From positions 434,001 through 498,000 of the forward strand of contig NC_063013.1 in the NCBI RefSeq assembly GCF_020509005.1: a stretch of 64,000 nt of DNA, written 5' to 3'. The stretch is from Fulvia fulva (lineage: Eukaryota; Ascomycota; Dothideomycetes; Mycosphaerellales; Mycosphaerellaceae). Of this stretch, positions 48,199 through 58,411 are shown piece after piece. Numbering within the stretch: the first letter of the stretch is position 1; the number at the start of each line of letters is the position of its first letter. The notes beneath the pieces are model-generated. The model saw only the letters and a list, made by a program, of their open reading frames with translations. It made no database searches and was not told where the DNA came from. Position numbers and translations under genes: made by a program.

Positions 48199-49045
48199 CG
48201 TCGAGTCGTGGTTCTGAAGCTATGATATGAGGCTCTGCTCTCGAAGCTGTTTCTTTGACGCCCCGCCGTCTGGTGATGGCTGTCCTGCTGTGTTATGCTG
48301 AGGATAATGATAAGGAATGATGTGAGATCAAGAGATGGCAGGATCAATGGATGCTCGCTTCCTTACTGATCATGTCTTGATTCTCGGTTGGCATTGACTC
48401 GATGAGATGTGCCCCTCATGATAGGCCGTTTCCCCTGCATTGAACGGTATTGATTCCGCGAGTCAGCGAGGTCGGTGTCGAGTGGGAGAACAAGGGCAGG
48501 AGAGTGGGACGGGATGGTGATTCTGAAGAGGATGTGGCGATGCGAAAGTGCTGTGGTGAAGAAGGAAGGAGGAACAAGGCTGGCCGATGAGAAGTTGTTG
48601 TGCAACGATCTTGGGTGAGGCCAAGTAGTTTTGATGGTGCCTGCCACTAAATATTGAAGGAGCCAACTCAAGGGGTTGAGATGCCGTGTGCATGTAGTAT
48701 GGCGTCGTAGACAGCAAGAAGGCAAGCGAGTGTGTGTTGGCATGATGTTGTCACCTGAGTCTGGCTGCGTTCCAAACGACAGCGACTGTGTCACTGTGAG
48801 GTACAAAGAAACACTGTGTCACATGCAAGAGTGACACGTAGTGGGTCGCGGGCATTTCGCATTTCCGCTAGACCCTGATCTCGCCCAACACGCAACATAC
48901 GACTCGACCATTGACATTGACATTGACAACACCGTGAATTGTGGCCGCTCACCAAGCAGAGGCAGAAGCAGAAGCCCTCACCCACCCTCCCAACACTCTT
49001 CCCACCACATCCGACCCCGCTACCACGCGACAACGAGGATTCAGC
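48199..49045. promoter_or_regulatory. Divergent promoter region
   Basis: About 850 bp between the starts of the thiamine-diphosphate enzyme (-) and the BAR protein (+). Short frames occur, none convincing. Both promoters must lie here; no specific site recognised. Confidence 0.5.
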
Positions 49046-50038
49046 ATGGACAAGTTCAAGTCGTGGACCAGCACCGTCTCCAACAGCATCACACCCTTCG
49101 CGACCCAGTCGCAGCAATGGATCAAGGAGCGCACCGGCAATGCGACCGAGAAGACCGAACTGCCGCACGACTACGTTGAGCTCGAAACGCGCATCGATGC
49201 GCTGAAGCAGACACACTCCAAGCTGCTTGCTGCAACCAGCCAGTATGCCAACGAGGCTTACGACTACCCACCAAATGTCCGCGAGAGCTTCCAGGACTTG
49301 GGCAGGAGTATCAGCGATAAGGTAGGAAATGATTGTGAAATGAGACATGTCGCGTGACCTAACGCTATACCACAGGTGAACCTCCTCTCCAAGGCCAGCA
49401 ACGCCAGCGAGGCCCAAGCAGCCTTCACCGCACCACCCTCCGCCAAGCCACAGCCAAAGACCTTCGCCCACGCCATCGCTCGCGCCTGCCTCTCCGGCTC
49501 GCAGACCATCTCCACCGCCACACCCCAAGGCTCCACCGAGCCCGACCCACTCGCACAAGGTCTCGAGAAGCTCGCCATCTCCTCCGAGAAAGTCGGCGAG
49601 GCACGTCTCGATCAAGATGAGAAGATCCAGGGCAAGTTCCTGGCGGGCTGGAGCACAACTCTCAACCAGAGCATCAAGTCCGCAGACAAAGCCCGCACCG
49701 CCGTCCAGAACGCCCGTCTCCAACTCGATGCCGCCAAGTCCAAGGCTGCGGCCGGCGGTAAGCATGAGGAGAGCTACACCGAGCAGCAGCGTCGCGCCAT
49801 CGAGCAGGCGGAAGATCAATTCGTTGAGAAGGTCGATGAGGCTACAAGCATTATGAGGAATGTCCTGGACACACCCGAGCCAATGAGGAATTTGGTAGAG
49901 TTGGCCAAGGCACAAGCTGAGTACCACATGCGATCTGCAGAGATCTTGGAGGATGTTGCGAAGCAGCTCGAGGAAATCCAAGTGGAGCAGGAAACTGAGT
50001 ATAGGAAGGCGCGTGATGGACAAGAGGTTTCTCGATGA
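49046..50038 (+). CDS. BAR-domain protein, Gvp36-like
   Basis: A 312-residue protein from exons 49,046-49,321 and 49,376-50,038, with a 54-bp intron carrying a CCTAAC branch site. It matches the Gvp36 type of BAR protein, dimeric coiled-coil proteins that bind curved membranes at the Golgi and vacuole in yeast. Seen in the sequence: N-terminal MDKFKSWTSTVSNSITPF amphipathic segment, long helices with heptad character from about residue 45, a Pro-rich interruption near 105-120, and a C-terminal coiled coil rich in Glu, Gln and Ala ending at 312. The ATG at 49,046 is preferred because upstream in-frame codons start only with GTG. A 410-codon frame on the opposite strand is a shadow of this gene. 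Confidence 0.88.
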
Positions 50039-50834
50039 GTGGAATGGATATGCTGATTGTTGGACAGAGGCTGGTCGATAACCATGCTATGGAGTTCGAG
50101 ACGCAAGGATGAGCTTGATGCGGCGTCTGGCGCCACACACGGATGGAATGAATGGATGGTATGTCTCCTCGTGTGTGAGATAGGTATGTAGTACTGTATT
50201 TCCCTAAGCCGACGTTTTTGTGCCAGCGATACTACCTTGCGCTCGCTCTGGTATATTACCGTCGGGAAGCTCCTTGATGTTGCTGTCGCGGATGATGTTA
50301 CGCGAGCTTTGCAGACCGCCTTTGTGTTCAACATACCACTTTATGGAGATACAGCGCAGCCAATGCTTGAAAGACACCATCAACATACGTGGCACGGAAT
50401 TCTTGAGGCTGACGCTGGTGCAACTATCAGCGGCAGGCGACCTTTTCTACGTCAATACCACCGGAGAGCTTTTGAAATTCTGGCACTATCGAATGCCGAT
50501 GCCACACGATCCGTCAATGATCTCGTCACTCCTGCTGCGCAACAGCTTATGATCTTCTCAAGGACGCCCTGCACATGTTTGCTGCAACATACGCAGCTCG
50601 CCGCCGAACGCGCCCCGGTCTCCTTGGACCACTTTCTTGTCTCCCGCTTGAGCACAGAATCAACCGGACTCATGGCAAGAGGACGCCCATGTCAGCCTCA
50701 AGGCATCACACGATGGCGATTGAAAGTGTACGACGAGTCATCAGCTTCGGAAAGTGAGCACATTTCCGAGAAGAGCTGTTCCAACGCTTGACATCATCGT
50801 TTCGCCATCCAACTACTCCAATGACAAAACCCTC
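50039..50834 (-). other. Region with possible eroded exons
   Basis: No complete gene. On the minus strand a few stretches look protein-like, such as RATYVDGVFQALAALYLHK near 50,395-50,330, followed by a GTATGT donor and a 54-bp intron-like segment with a GTAAC branch and an ACAG acceptor, and GDKKVVQGDRGAFGGEL near 50,640-50,590. I could not join them into a frame. They may belong to a decayed or unrecognised gene on the minus strand. Confidence 0.3.
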
Positions 50835-51245
50835 CTACAACGATCCAGCGACACGCATCCCATCCTCAGTCCCTCTATCCCAGCCATTAAACGCTCCTGG
50901 GTCCTTCCGAGCCAGCGCCTTGACCTCCCTAACGTACACCACCCGATTATGCTCGACTGTAAAAAGGCCAGTAGAAATACCATCAAGCATTCTGTCCACA
51001 AGGCGACATGGATTGGCCCAATTCTTGGAGTCGACGAGACCGTCAACGGCAGTCTGAACATCGTAAGCCTCTCTTGGCAGAGTCAAAAGGACAGGATCCC
51101 TCCTCCTGGCGCCACCTTTCATGAATGCAGGGTCGTCGATCAGAGCTTGGCTGTACTTGATGAAGTCCGACTTCAGGATCTGCTTGACTGTCTGGTTGCG
51201 AGAGGGATTGTTGCTGTGGTAAAGGGGAGACTGTGATGCCGTATC
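50835..51245 (-). pseudogene. 3' part of an unrecognised gene, 5' end missing
   Basis: A minus-strand frame open from about 51,245 to the TGA at 50,835-50,837. It reads like real protein: NNPSRNQTVKQILKSDFI near 51,215, a KNWANPCRLVDRMLDGIS stretch near 51,030 and FNGWDRGTEDGMRVAGSL at the C-terminus. A good 3' splice site (pyrimidine tract then CCACAG) lies at about 51,225 just before NNPSRNQ, so the upstream exon should be to the right. There the sequence turns into RIP-mutated DNA within 100 bp. I do not recognise the family. Most likely the 5' end was removed or overwritten at the transposon border. Confidence 0.45.
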
Positions 51246-51306
51246 TTGCTTGTGCTACCGGGCACAGTACGGTTCGACAGATGCCGAAGCGGTGAAATAC
51301 TCCCAT

Positions 51307-52222
51307 GTCCCTTATTAGGTCGTAAAATACCGCCGTGTCGCTTTATAGTAAAGACATACCGCTATGTCCTTATATTATGTTAAGAAAGTACTCTTATAGC
51401 CCTTGTTATATTTAAAAGTACTACTATAATATACCGGTCGCTAATTACCTCTATTAATTACGGTACTAGTATTTAACCTACCTACTTGATATAGTAGAGT
51501 AGGTTAAATACTAGTACCGTGCCTAAGGTCTATAGCTCTACGATATCCGATATATAGTAGGTCGCCTACGAGTAGGGTTATTTAGTAAACTATAAGTCGT
51601 ATAAGATTAAGTAGGTTAATCGGACGACGAGAGTAGGTTAATAAGACGATATGCGGCTAGAAGAGTTTATTCGAGTAGAGATAGAAAGATAGACATATCC
51701 TAAAGCTGAATATAATCCTTACCCTTATAGCGGTACTAGACGTACTAATTTAAGGCGTCGATACGGACGCTATTAGTAGTACTATTACGGGTAAATAACG
51801 TATATACTAGAGTTTTATATAGTATACGATTAAGTTAGATACGGAAGAAAGGAGAATTTAGTCGGAGGCTACGATAAAATCGTCGGGCCCTAGTCGGGCG
51901 CTAACGCGTACCGGGTCTAAGATAGAGTATAGGCTTAGCCTAGTACTTTATACTAAGAGGACTTACCCTTTATATTACGCCCCCTCCCTTCTTACCTCGG
52001 ATACCGCGTATTTATACTAGCTCTACTATCGTAATCTAAGTATATATATAGGTAATAGCCTATTATTATTATTAAAACTTAAGGCTACGTACGCTAAGAA
52101 TTAGGTAACTAATTAGTTACCTATAGCCTCTTTAAGAGCAATACTTATCTATTCTAGATAGATATATGTAATATATACTCTGCTTTTGAAACACCCTATA
52201 TAAGCCCGTATAATAACTTCCT
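51307..52222. other. RIP-mutated DNA, unidentified
   Basis: CpA-depleted sequence with no readable domain. Short repeated phrases occur near its start (CCGCCGTGTCG and CCGCTATGTCC). Presumably decayed transposon. Confidence 0.5.
51460..51520. repeat. Long perfect hairpin
   Basis: A 22-bp arm (51,460-51,481, starting ACGGTACTAGTATTT) and its exact reverse complement (51,499-51,520) enclose 17 bases that themselves contain CTACT/AGTAG. Possibly the terminal repeat of two head-to-head element ends or a small MITE-like unit. Confidence 0.85.
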
Positions 52223-52945
52223 ATAACGTACTTTACTACTAAGCGGGCTATACTACCGAGCGGGCTACTTTTGCTAAGAACTATACCACTTCTATAGATA
52301 TAGCTATATAACTACTATTATAGCATATATTGTCTTTAAACGAGGCCAAACTGACCTTAGCTATCTAGGCCACAAAACGCGACGCGATAATTACGAATCG
52401 ACTTGCTATAAAGGTATACGACGCGTCTCGAACTATACTAGGGTATCGATTAAATAGACGACCTCCTCGGGGTGACTACGAGCCTAATTCGAAGAAGCTT
52501 ATAGAGCTAGAAGAGAGGGTGATACTTAAGTATATACTAGAGCTAGATCTTAGAGGTTTCCCGCTATTAAAGGCTAGTATACGAGTAATAGCTGATTTAT
52601 TACTATAAGAGAAGGGTCTTAAGCCCGCTAGTCTTAATTAGACAGACAGGTTTATTAGGCGGCATCGTAAGCTAAAGGTTCGTATAATACGTAGATACGA
52701 TCGTTAGCGAGCCCTAATAGAAGATCTAGACGTTATCGAGAAGTAGTTCTTACTTATAGGTAATATAAAGGAGAAGTATAGTATCCTTAACTAGGACACC
52801 TATAACTTCGACGAGACAGAGTTTATGATAGGTGTTATTACGTCTTAGAGCGTCGTTACGGGTTTAGAAAGGCGTAGTAGAAAGAGGAAGGTCGTTTAAT
52901 AGGGTAATAGAGAATAGGTAATAGTGATTAAGACTATCTATATAT
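52223..52945 (+). mobile_element. Fot1/pogo transposon, 3'-truncated
   Basis: Starts with the same TIR as 6,201 (ATAACGTACTTT, then two 17-bp units, one slightly altered). The frame from about 52,343 reads a Fot1-type transposase with stops: DNA-binding part, then the RFIRRH, YNFDETEFMIGVI and GNRE segments near 52,648, 52,802 and 52,904. It ends without a right TIR shortly before the Copia LTR. Confidence 0.8.
52343..52945 (+). pseudogene. Fot1/pogo transposase fragment, decayed
   Basis: The frame shows the helix-turn-helix half and the start of the DDE catalytic domain, including the first catalytic Asp in NFDET (near 52,808). Trp and Gln codons are stops throughout. The second half of the catalytic domain is missing. 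Confidence 0.75.
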
Positions 52946-52954
52946 ATAACGTTC

Positions 52955-52959
52955 TTATC
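52955..52959 (+). repeat. Target-site duplication TTATC, left copy
   Basis: Equal to 58,407-58,411 after the 3' LTR. Confidence 0.9.
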
Positions 52960-53177
52960 TGTTAAGAATATGCAGGTCATAGGGTCAACATTAGGTGCTT
53001 AGGGGGATTAGTAATCAGGGCTTGCTAGTCAAGTCCTGAGTACAGCTGTCCCTCCTGAAACACCTATACTAACACCGGCGATACTGTATGTAGATACACG
53101 CTATCCCATTGGGTCCTTCTTCGTCTTTCGTGTGATCCGCCGTCTTCCACTGCTGCGCAACTCGTACCTGTTTAACA
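52960..53177 (+). repeat. Copia (plus copy) 5' LTR
   Basis: Runs from TGTTAAGAATATG to CTGTTTAACA. Differs from the 3' LTR by a small number of transitions, most of them CA/TA or TG/TA. Confidence 0.92.
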
Positions 53178-53189
53178 GGTTATGAGCCC
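53178..53189 (+). other. Primer-binding site, half initiator tRNA-Met
   Basis: GGTTATGAGCCC starts directly after the LTR and pairs with the anticodon stem-loop of initiator tRNA-Met. This matches the half-tRNA priming known for copia and Ty5. Confidence 0.85.
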
Positions 53190-53681
53190 GGGTTAGCAAC
53201 TCGGTGTTTCACCCTCGACAAAGTCGTATTAGAGTTATTCCTCTTCAGAACAAAAGGAAGGCAGACTGGAGGCCGCACCCGCCTTGCACAGGAAGCTACA
53301 GCCGTGCTGTAGGTGTATATAAGACGTGAAAGAGCCTAGTGAGGCACTGTCAGACTCCGAGTCAGGGAGCCTGTGCTAATACCTCAGACAAGTGGGCGAG
53401 CTTACTGAGAAGAGTCGCTCTCCGGACATCGCGTTCGCATCGACTAACTGTTCATTCTGAGAGAGCCGCAGTGTCTCAGAAACCCCCTCTGCTGAGAGAG
53501 TTACGCTACAGTGTCTCAGCACCAACACTATCCTTACGACCGACTTTCCTCGCTTTCTAGTGGACAGCCATTCTCTCCACCATCAACCTCGCGTTCGGTT
53601 CACCTCCTATCGATCCAATCGCGTACGACCGAATACATCCTTTTACCTGAGGGCAGCCAACCTGTCCCTCAACTTACAAAA
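53190..53681 (+). other. Copia 5' leader
   Basis: About 490 bp before gag, aligned with the leader of the minus copy. Two AGTGTCTCAG repeats (53,469 and 53,511) are present. An in-frame ATG at 53,511 could add 57 codons, but the ATG at 53,682 fits the Gag start (MENETG). Confidence 0.7.
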
Positions 53682-56600
53682 ATGGAGAACGAGACTGGGT
53701 TCACAAGAAAGAGAGCAGCACCTCTTCTGACAAGAGAGAACCACGAAACATGGTTCAAGCTGATGAGAATACACCTAGTATCAAAGCAGGTTGACTGGGT
53801 CCTCGAAGACATCATTACGGACATTCCCGCTGCAACCCCATCTATAGCGACACCCTCTGCATCATCGGAGTCATCCCTTCCTTTAGATCAAGCGATAAGG
53901 AAGGCATCGTACAGACGGCACAATGCAACGGCCCTATATGAGATGTACATCTGTCGACAGACAGATGATCAAGAGATGACATACGAGATCCGGCATGCGA
54001 AGGAGTTGTGGGAATGGGCTGAAGCCAAACATAAGAGAAGACTTCTGGCTACTGGAAGAAGTTTGCTTCAGCAATACACCAATTTCGTGATGACAGAGTA
54101 CCAGTCAATAGATGACGCCTGGCAGGAGCTCAGCTCAATTGCAAGGAGGGCTGTTTCAATCTCGCCTCAGTTCTAAGGCATCAAGACTGAGGACAGAAAG
54201 ATCCAGCAACTCTTAGCAGCTCTGCCAGACTCATTTGGCTCAATTCGCGATGCAGTTGATGCCCAGGTGAATCTCTCACCACAAGACATTCTTGCAATTC
54301 TTAGGGAGAAGCAAGAATCAATGATTCATCAAGGGACAGCCATGTTCGCTAAGAAGGGTTTCTAGGGCAAGCTCACGTGCCATCTCTGCAATAGTGACCA
54401 TTTTATGAGCAAGTGCCCACACCTTTCTGCAGCTCAGCAGGCTGTTAGGAACAAGGACAAACTAGCTAGGGTTACCTACCCTGCTAAGAGACAACCGTCA
54501 CCACCTCGTAGGAGGTCATCATCACCAAACCTTCGTGATGTCCTCAAGGTGATGACGGACCTTGCAAAGCAGATGAAGGAGAGCCGCAAGCCAAAGGCCT
54601 CCTCTAGTAAGAAGCCTGCAAGGGCCCGTGCGACCCAGGAAGACGCATCAGACTCTGAGATACCATCAGAAGATGATGATGTTGATGAGGTTGCCCATTC
54701 CACTGTGGAAGCCAAGGGCAAGTACCCCTCGTCCGAGTGGTTGCTTGACTCTTGTGCTTCATCACATATGACTGACCAAGATTCACTATTCAGGACACTG
54801 AAGCCTCTTCAAAAGAGGAAGTGGATCAAGGTTGGGGGTGGCTATCTACAAGCTACACATATAGGAAGTGCAGTAATGGGTGGTCCTTCTGGAAAGCAAA
54901 TTGTCTTAGAAAATGTCTTGTTTGTTCCTGGCCTTGGAGTTAGTCTTGTTTCTTGGAATCAGTTCAGCCAACAATTTGCTGTCCAACCACCCAGTTTCAC
55001 CCTTAAATCCCTTTCTGGAAAACCTGTTGTCCAGACAAAGCTGAGAGGGGGTGTTCCATTCATTCAAAGTGTTTCAGAGCAGCTTGAAGCTATGCCTCAA
55101 GCATATGCCTCTCTACAGGAGCATGACTTGGATCTGTCTAAGTTAGGTACACATTTTGAGTGTGAATTGGAACAGGCTATGACTGCCACTGAGTCCCAGG
55201 ACCAGTGGGAGCTATAGCATAGAAGATGTGCACACCTTAGCAAGGGACTGCTAAGAAACCTGCATAGAGTCACTGACAAGAAAGATCCCATTCCTGTTCC
55301 TTCTGAACACCAGAACTGCAAGGTCTGCTCCCTTGCAAACATGAGGAAGTTCAAAGGACCTGCCACAGAGAGGAAAGGAGAGAGGCTGGCCCTCATCTCT
55401 ATTGACATCTGTGGGCCTTTTCAAGGGGCAGTCTCAAGACTTGGCTTCAAGTACTGGCTTGAGATTGTAGACAACTTCTTGAGGAAGAAGTGGGTAATCC
55501 CTTTGAAGGCTAGGAGTGATGCTCCTACAGCTCTAAAGGAATGGAAGGTTCAGGTAGAGAACAGCTCAAGGGGTTTTCTATCTGCAATCCGTAGTGATGG
55601 TGCAAGGGAAATTCTTTCCTTGCTAAAACAGTGGGAGAAGGAGTTTGGCATTCAGATGGACACAACTGATGCCTACAACTCACTTCAGAATGGACCTGTG
55701 GAAAGGTCAATCCAAGCCTCTAAGAATACAGTGAGAGCTATGCTTGAGGACTCGGGTATGCCAGTTGAATTCCGGCTAGAGGCCCTTATTGCTCAAACTG
55801 TGGTCAGAAACAGACTTCCAAATGGACCAATAATAGATGGTACTACTCTTTTACCAGAAGAAGCCTTCACTGGCCAGGTACCATCAGTTGACCATTTGAG
55901 AGTCTAGGGATGTAAAGCAGTGGTCTATGTAGACCCGAGATCCTAACCTCAAGGCTTGAGAAGTAATAAGCTCATAAATAGGGGTAAAGAAGTTGTCTTT
56001 GTTGGCTATGTGGAAAACACCACAAAGCAATGGCTCTTCTAGGAGCCTGACATGAAAGCCATCAAAACACACGAGCAAGTTGACTGGTTTGAGAATGAGA
56101 AGGGGGGTGATATGGATCTTGGCATCACCTTCACAAACCAGTCAAGCAGAGCCCCAAAGAGAAACCCCGTTGGAAGACCTCCTGCTCAGGTCTCTAGTTC
56201 ATCAATGCAGCCATAGCAGCTCCAGGCAAAGCCTCTGTTTATGCAACTTCCCTAACCTCCAAAAGACATTGGAGAGTACCAGAAGATTGGAGTAGAGGGG
56301 ACTCCAAGAAAAGAAAAGGAAGAGGGACTTGTTCAGGAGGATCAACCTCAACAGCCACCTCAGCTTGCAGGCAACAAGAGGTCAAGGGGGGATGGAGATG
56401 ATAGCTCTGCTGAGCATGAAGCTAAGCATCATAGGGCATTGATTGCTTAGATGTTTCATCTTGATCCAACTATAAGCTAGGTTGAGGAAGTCCTGAATGA
56501 TGTAGAGGGACATGCATTTGCTGCTGTTGGGCAGGCCATAGCCTGCCAGCAGGAAGTGCCAATCCCAAAGTCCTATAGAGAGGCAGTAGGAGACCCCAAT

Positions 56601-58154
56601 TGGGGACACATGTGGAAAGAGGCAATCCAGAGGGAACTCATTGCCTTAGGAAGCAACAACACCCTAGAGCCAGTAGTGCTACCAAAGGGCGCAAACCTGG
56701 TTACCTCAAAGTGGGTTTTTGATGTGAAAAGGATGATTAGTGGTACTATTGGAAAGTTCAAGGCATGACTGGTTGCAAGAGGGTTTTCACAGAAATATAG
56801 TGTTGACTTTGAAGAGACCTTTGCACCTACTGTTAGGCATAATACCCTTAGGGTCTTCATGGCTATAGTATGTAAGAGAGATCTTGAGATGCACTAGGTG
56901 GATGTGAACAATGCTTTCACTGAAAGCAGCCTTCTTGAAGACATCTACATGATCCCACCCCTAGGTGTTGAAATTCCACCAAATATGGTCTTCAAGGTCC
57001 TTAGAAGCCTGTATAGACTGAAGCAAGCAGCTAGAGATTGGAACAAGCTCTGTGTTGCCAAGCTAGAACAGATTGGATCCACCTAGTCCCAGGTGGATCC
57101 ATGCCTACTCATCTACAGAGGAAGAGACCTCATAGTCCTCACCTATGTGGATGACATCCCCATTGCAGCTCCAAAGCTGTCAGATGTTCAGTGGTTTAAG
57201 GCTGAGCTTGGAAAAGTGTTTAAGATTAAAGATCTTGGTGAACCTACGAAGATCCTTGGAATGAGGATTACAAGAGACAGGTCCCAAGGCACTATAAAGC
57301 TTGATCAAGGACACTACATCCAAACTAACCTTGCCAAGATGGGCATCTCTCCAGAGAAGGCCACACCCACACTCTCACCTATAGACAGCTATGAGGATCT
57401 GAGACCTTCAGCTACTATGGATGAGAGGTGCAACAAACAGGAGTACTAGGGTTGCAATGGTACCTGGATGTGGCCAATGACAATAACAAAGCCAGACCTT
57501 GCTTTCCCCCTTGGAAGAATCAGCTCATATGTTGCTGACCCTCCAAAGCAACATCTTAGAGCTTTGAAGAAACTCTCCAGGTATCTGAGATCATACCCGG
57601 ACCTGGGCTTGATGTACAGAAGAGGAGGAGGTATTCTCCAGGGATACTCAGATTCTGGTTATGCCATGGACAAGGAAGACAGAGTCTCAATCCTTAGACA
57701 TATGTGGTTCCTTTGTGGATCACCTGTGTCCTGGATGAGTAGGAAGCAGAAGTCTGTTGCCACATCAACAATAGAGGCTGAGTTCATGGCCATGAATGCA
57801 GCAGCCAAGCAGTCACAGTTTCTTGCTGCAGTCCTTAGGGAGATGAGGTGTCCTGACCTGGTTAGAGAGTGTTCATTCCAACCTAGGATCAAGGCAAGCA
57901 GTACTGTTGATGAGCTGAGACCCGTGGAGCTTATGGGTGACAACCAAGCAGCTTTGACCTTTGTCAAAGATGCCCATGTCTATGACAGGTCAAAGCATAT
58001 TGATGTTGCATACCACTATGTCAGGAATCTCTCGTGGTAAAGGAAGATTGCAGTGGATTACTGCCACATAAAGGACATAGTTACCGATGGGCTGGCTAAG
58101 CCCCTCAATGGCCAGCAGTTTCAAAACTTTGTAAGGTAGCTCCAGCTTGTATAA
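53682..58154 (+). pseudogene. Copia gag-pol polyprotein, with stops
   Basis: Gag spans 53,682 to about 54,480, with a knuckle C-x2-C-x3-H-x4-C at 54,380-54,418 (one residue shorter than the standard spacing). The protease reads WLLDSCAS, with Cys where D-S/T-G-A is usual (near 54,738). Integrase follows: an SLANMRKFKGP pre-integrase end and the D, D, E residues in SIDICGPF, IRSDGARE and GPVERS. Reverse transcriptase has YVDD at 57,144-57,155 and the VNNAFTESSLLEDIYM segment near 56,904. RNase H ends at the natural TAA 58,152-58,154. In-frame stops, mostly CCAG to CTAG, occur for example at 54,174, 55,215 and 55,905. Confidence 0.9.
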
Positions 58155-58188
58155 GGGATTGTTTGAGACCTTCTGACCTGAGTGGGAG

Positions 58189-58406
58189 TGTTGAGAATAT
58201 GCAGGTCATAGGGCCAACATTAGGTACTTAGGGGGATTAGTGATCAGGGCTTGCCAGTCAAGTCCTAAGTACAGCTGTCCCTCCTGAAACACCTACACTA
58301 ACACCGGCGATACTGTATGTAGATACACGCTATCCTATTGGGTCCTTCTTCGTCTTTCGTATAATCCGCCGTCTTCTACTACTACGTAACTCGTACCTGT
58401 TTAACA
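58189..58406 (+). repeat. Copia (plus copy) 3' LTR
   Basis: 218 bp, TGTTGAGAATATG to TGTTTAACA. It shows slightly more TG to TA changes in its right half than the 5' LTR. Confidence 0.92.
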
Positions 58407-58411
58407 TTATC
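58407..58411 (+). repeat. Target-site duplication TTATC, right copy
   Basis: Pairs with 52,955-52,959. Confidence 0.9.

Larger units (their letters stand above)
52960..58406 (+). mobile_element. Copia element, plus-strand copy, structurally complete
   Basis: 5,447 bp with 218-bp LTRs (52,960-53,177 and 58,189-58,406), perfect TTATC duplication, a half-tRNA primer site and a polypurine tract (AGTGGGAG, 58,181-58,188). It encodes the full Copia order gag, protease, integrase, reverse transcriptase, RNase H, interrupted by more than a dozen stop codons. CpA content is close to normal, so RIP was light and the insertion is younger than the surroundings. Confidence 0.93.

Noticed and set aside
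46378..48225. Plus-strand frames of 257 and 219 codons
   Set aside because: Antisense to the thiamine-diphosphate enzyme, whose motifs and introns are convincing.
48791..50023. 410-codon open frame on the minus strand
   Set aside because: It is antisense to the BAR-protein gene, which has family similarity, a proper intron and coiled-coil pattern. The opposite frame has low-complexity Leu/Gly/Val content with no domain.
50237..50791. Plus-strand 184-codon frame
   Set aside because: It overlaps protein-like minus-strand stretches, starts without support and shows no domain.
53511..53681. Copia Gag starting at ATG 53,511
   Set aside because: These codons align with leader sequence that is not conserved as protein in the other copy; MENETG at 53,682 is the better start.
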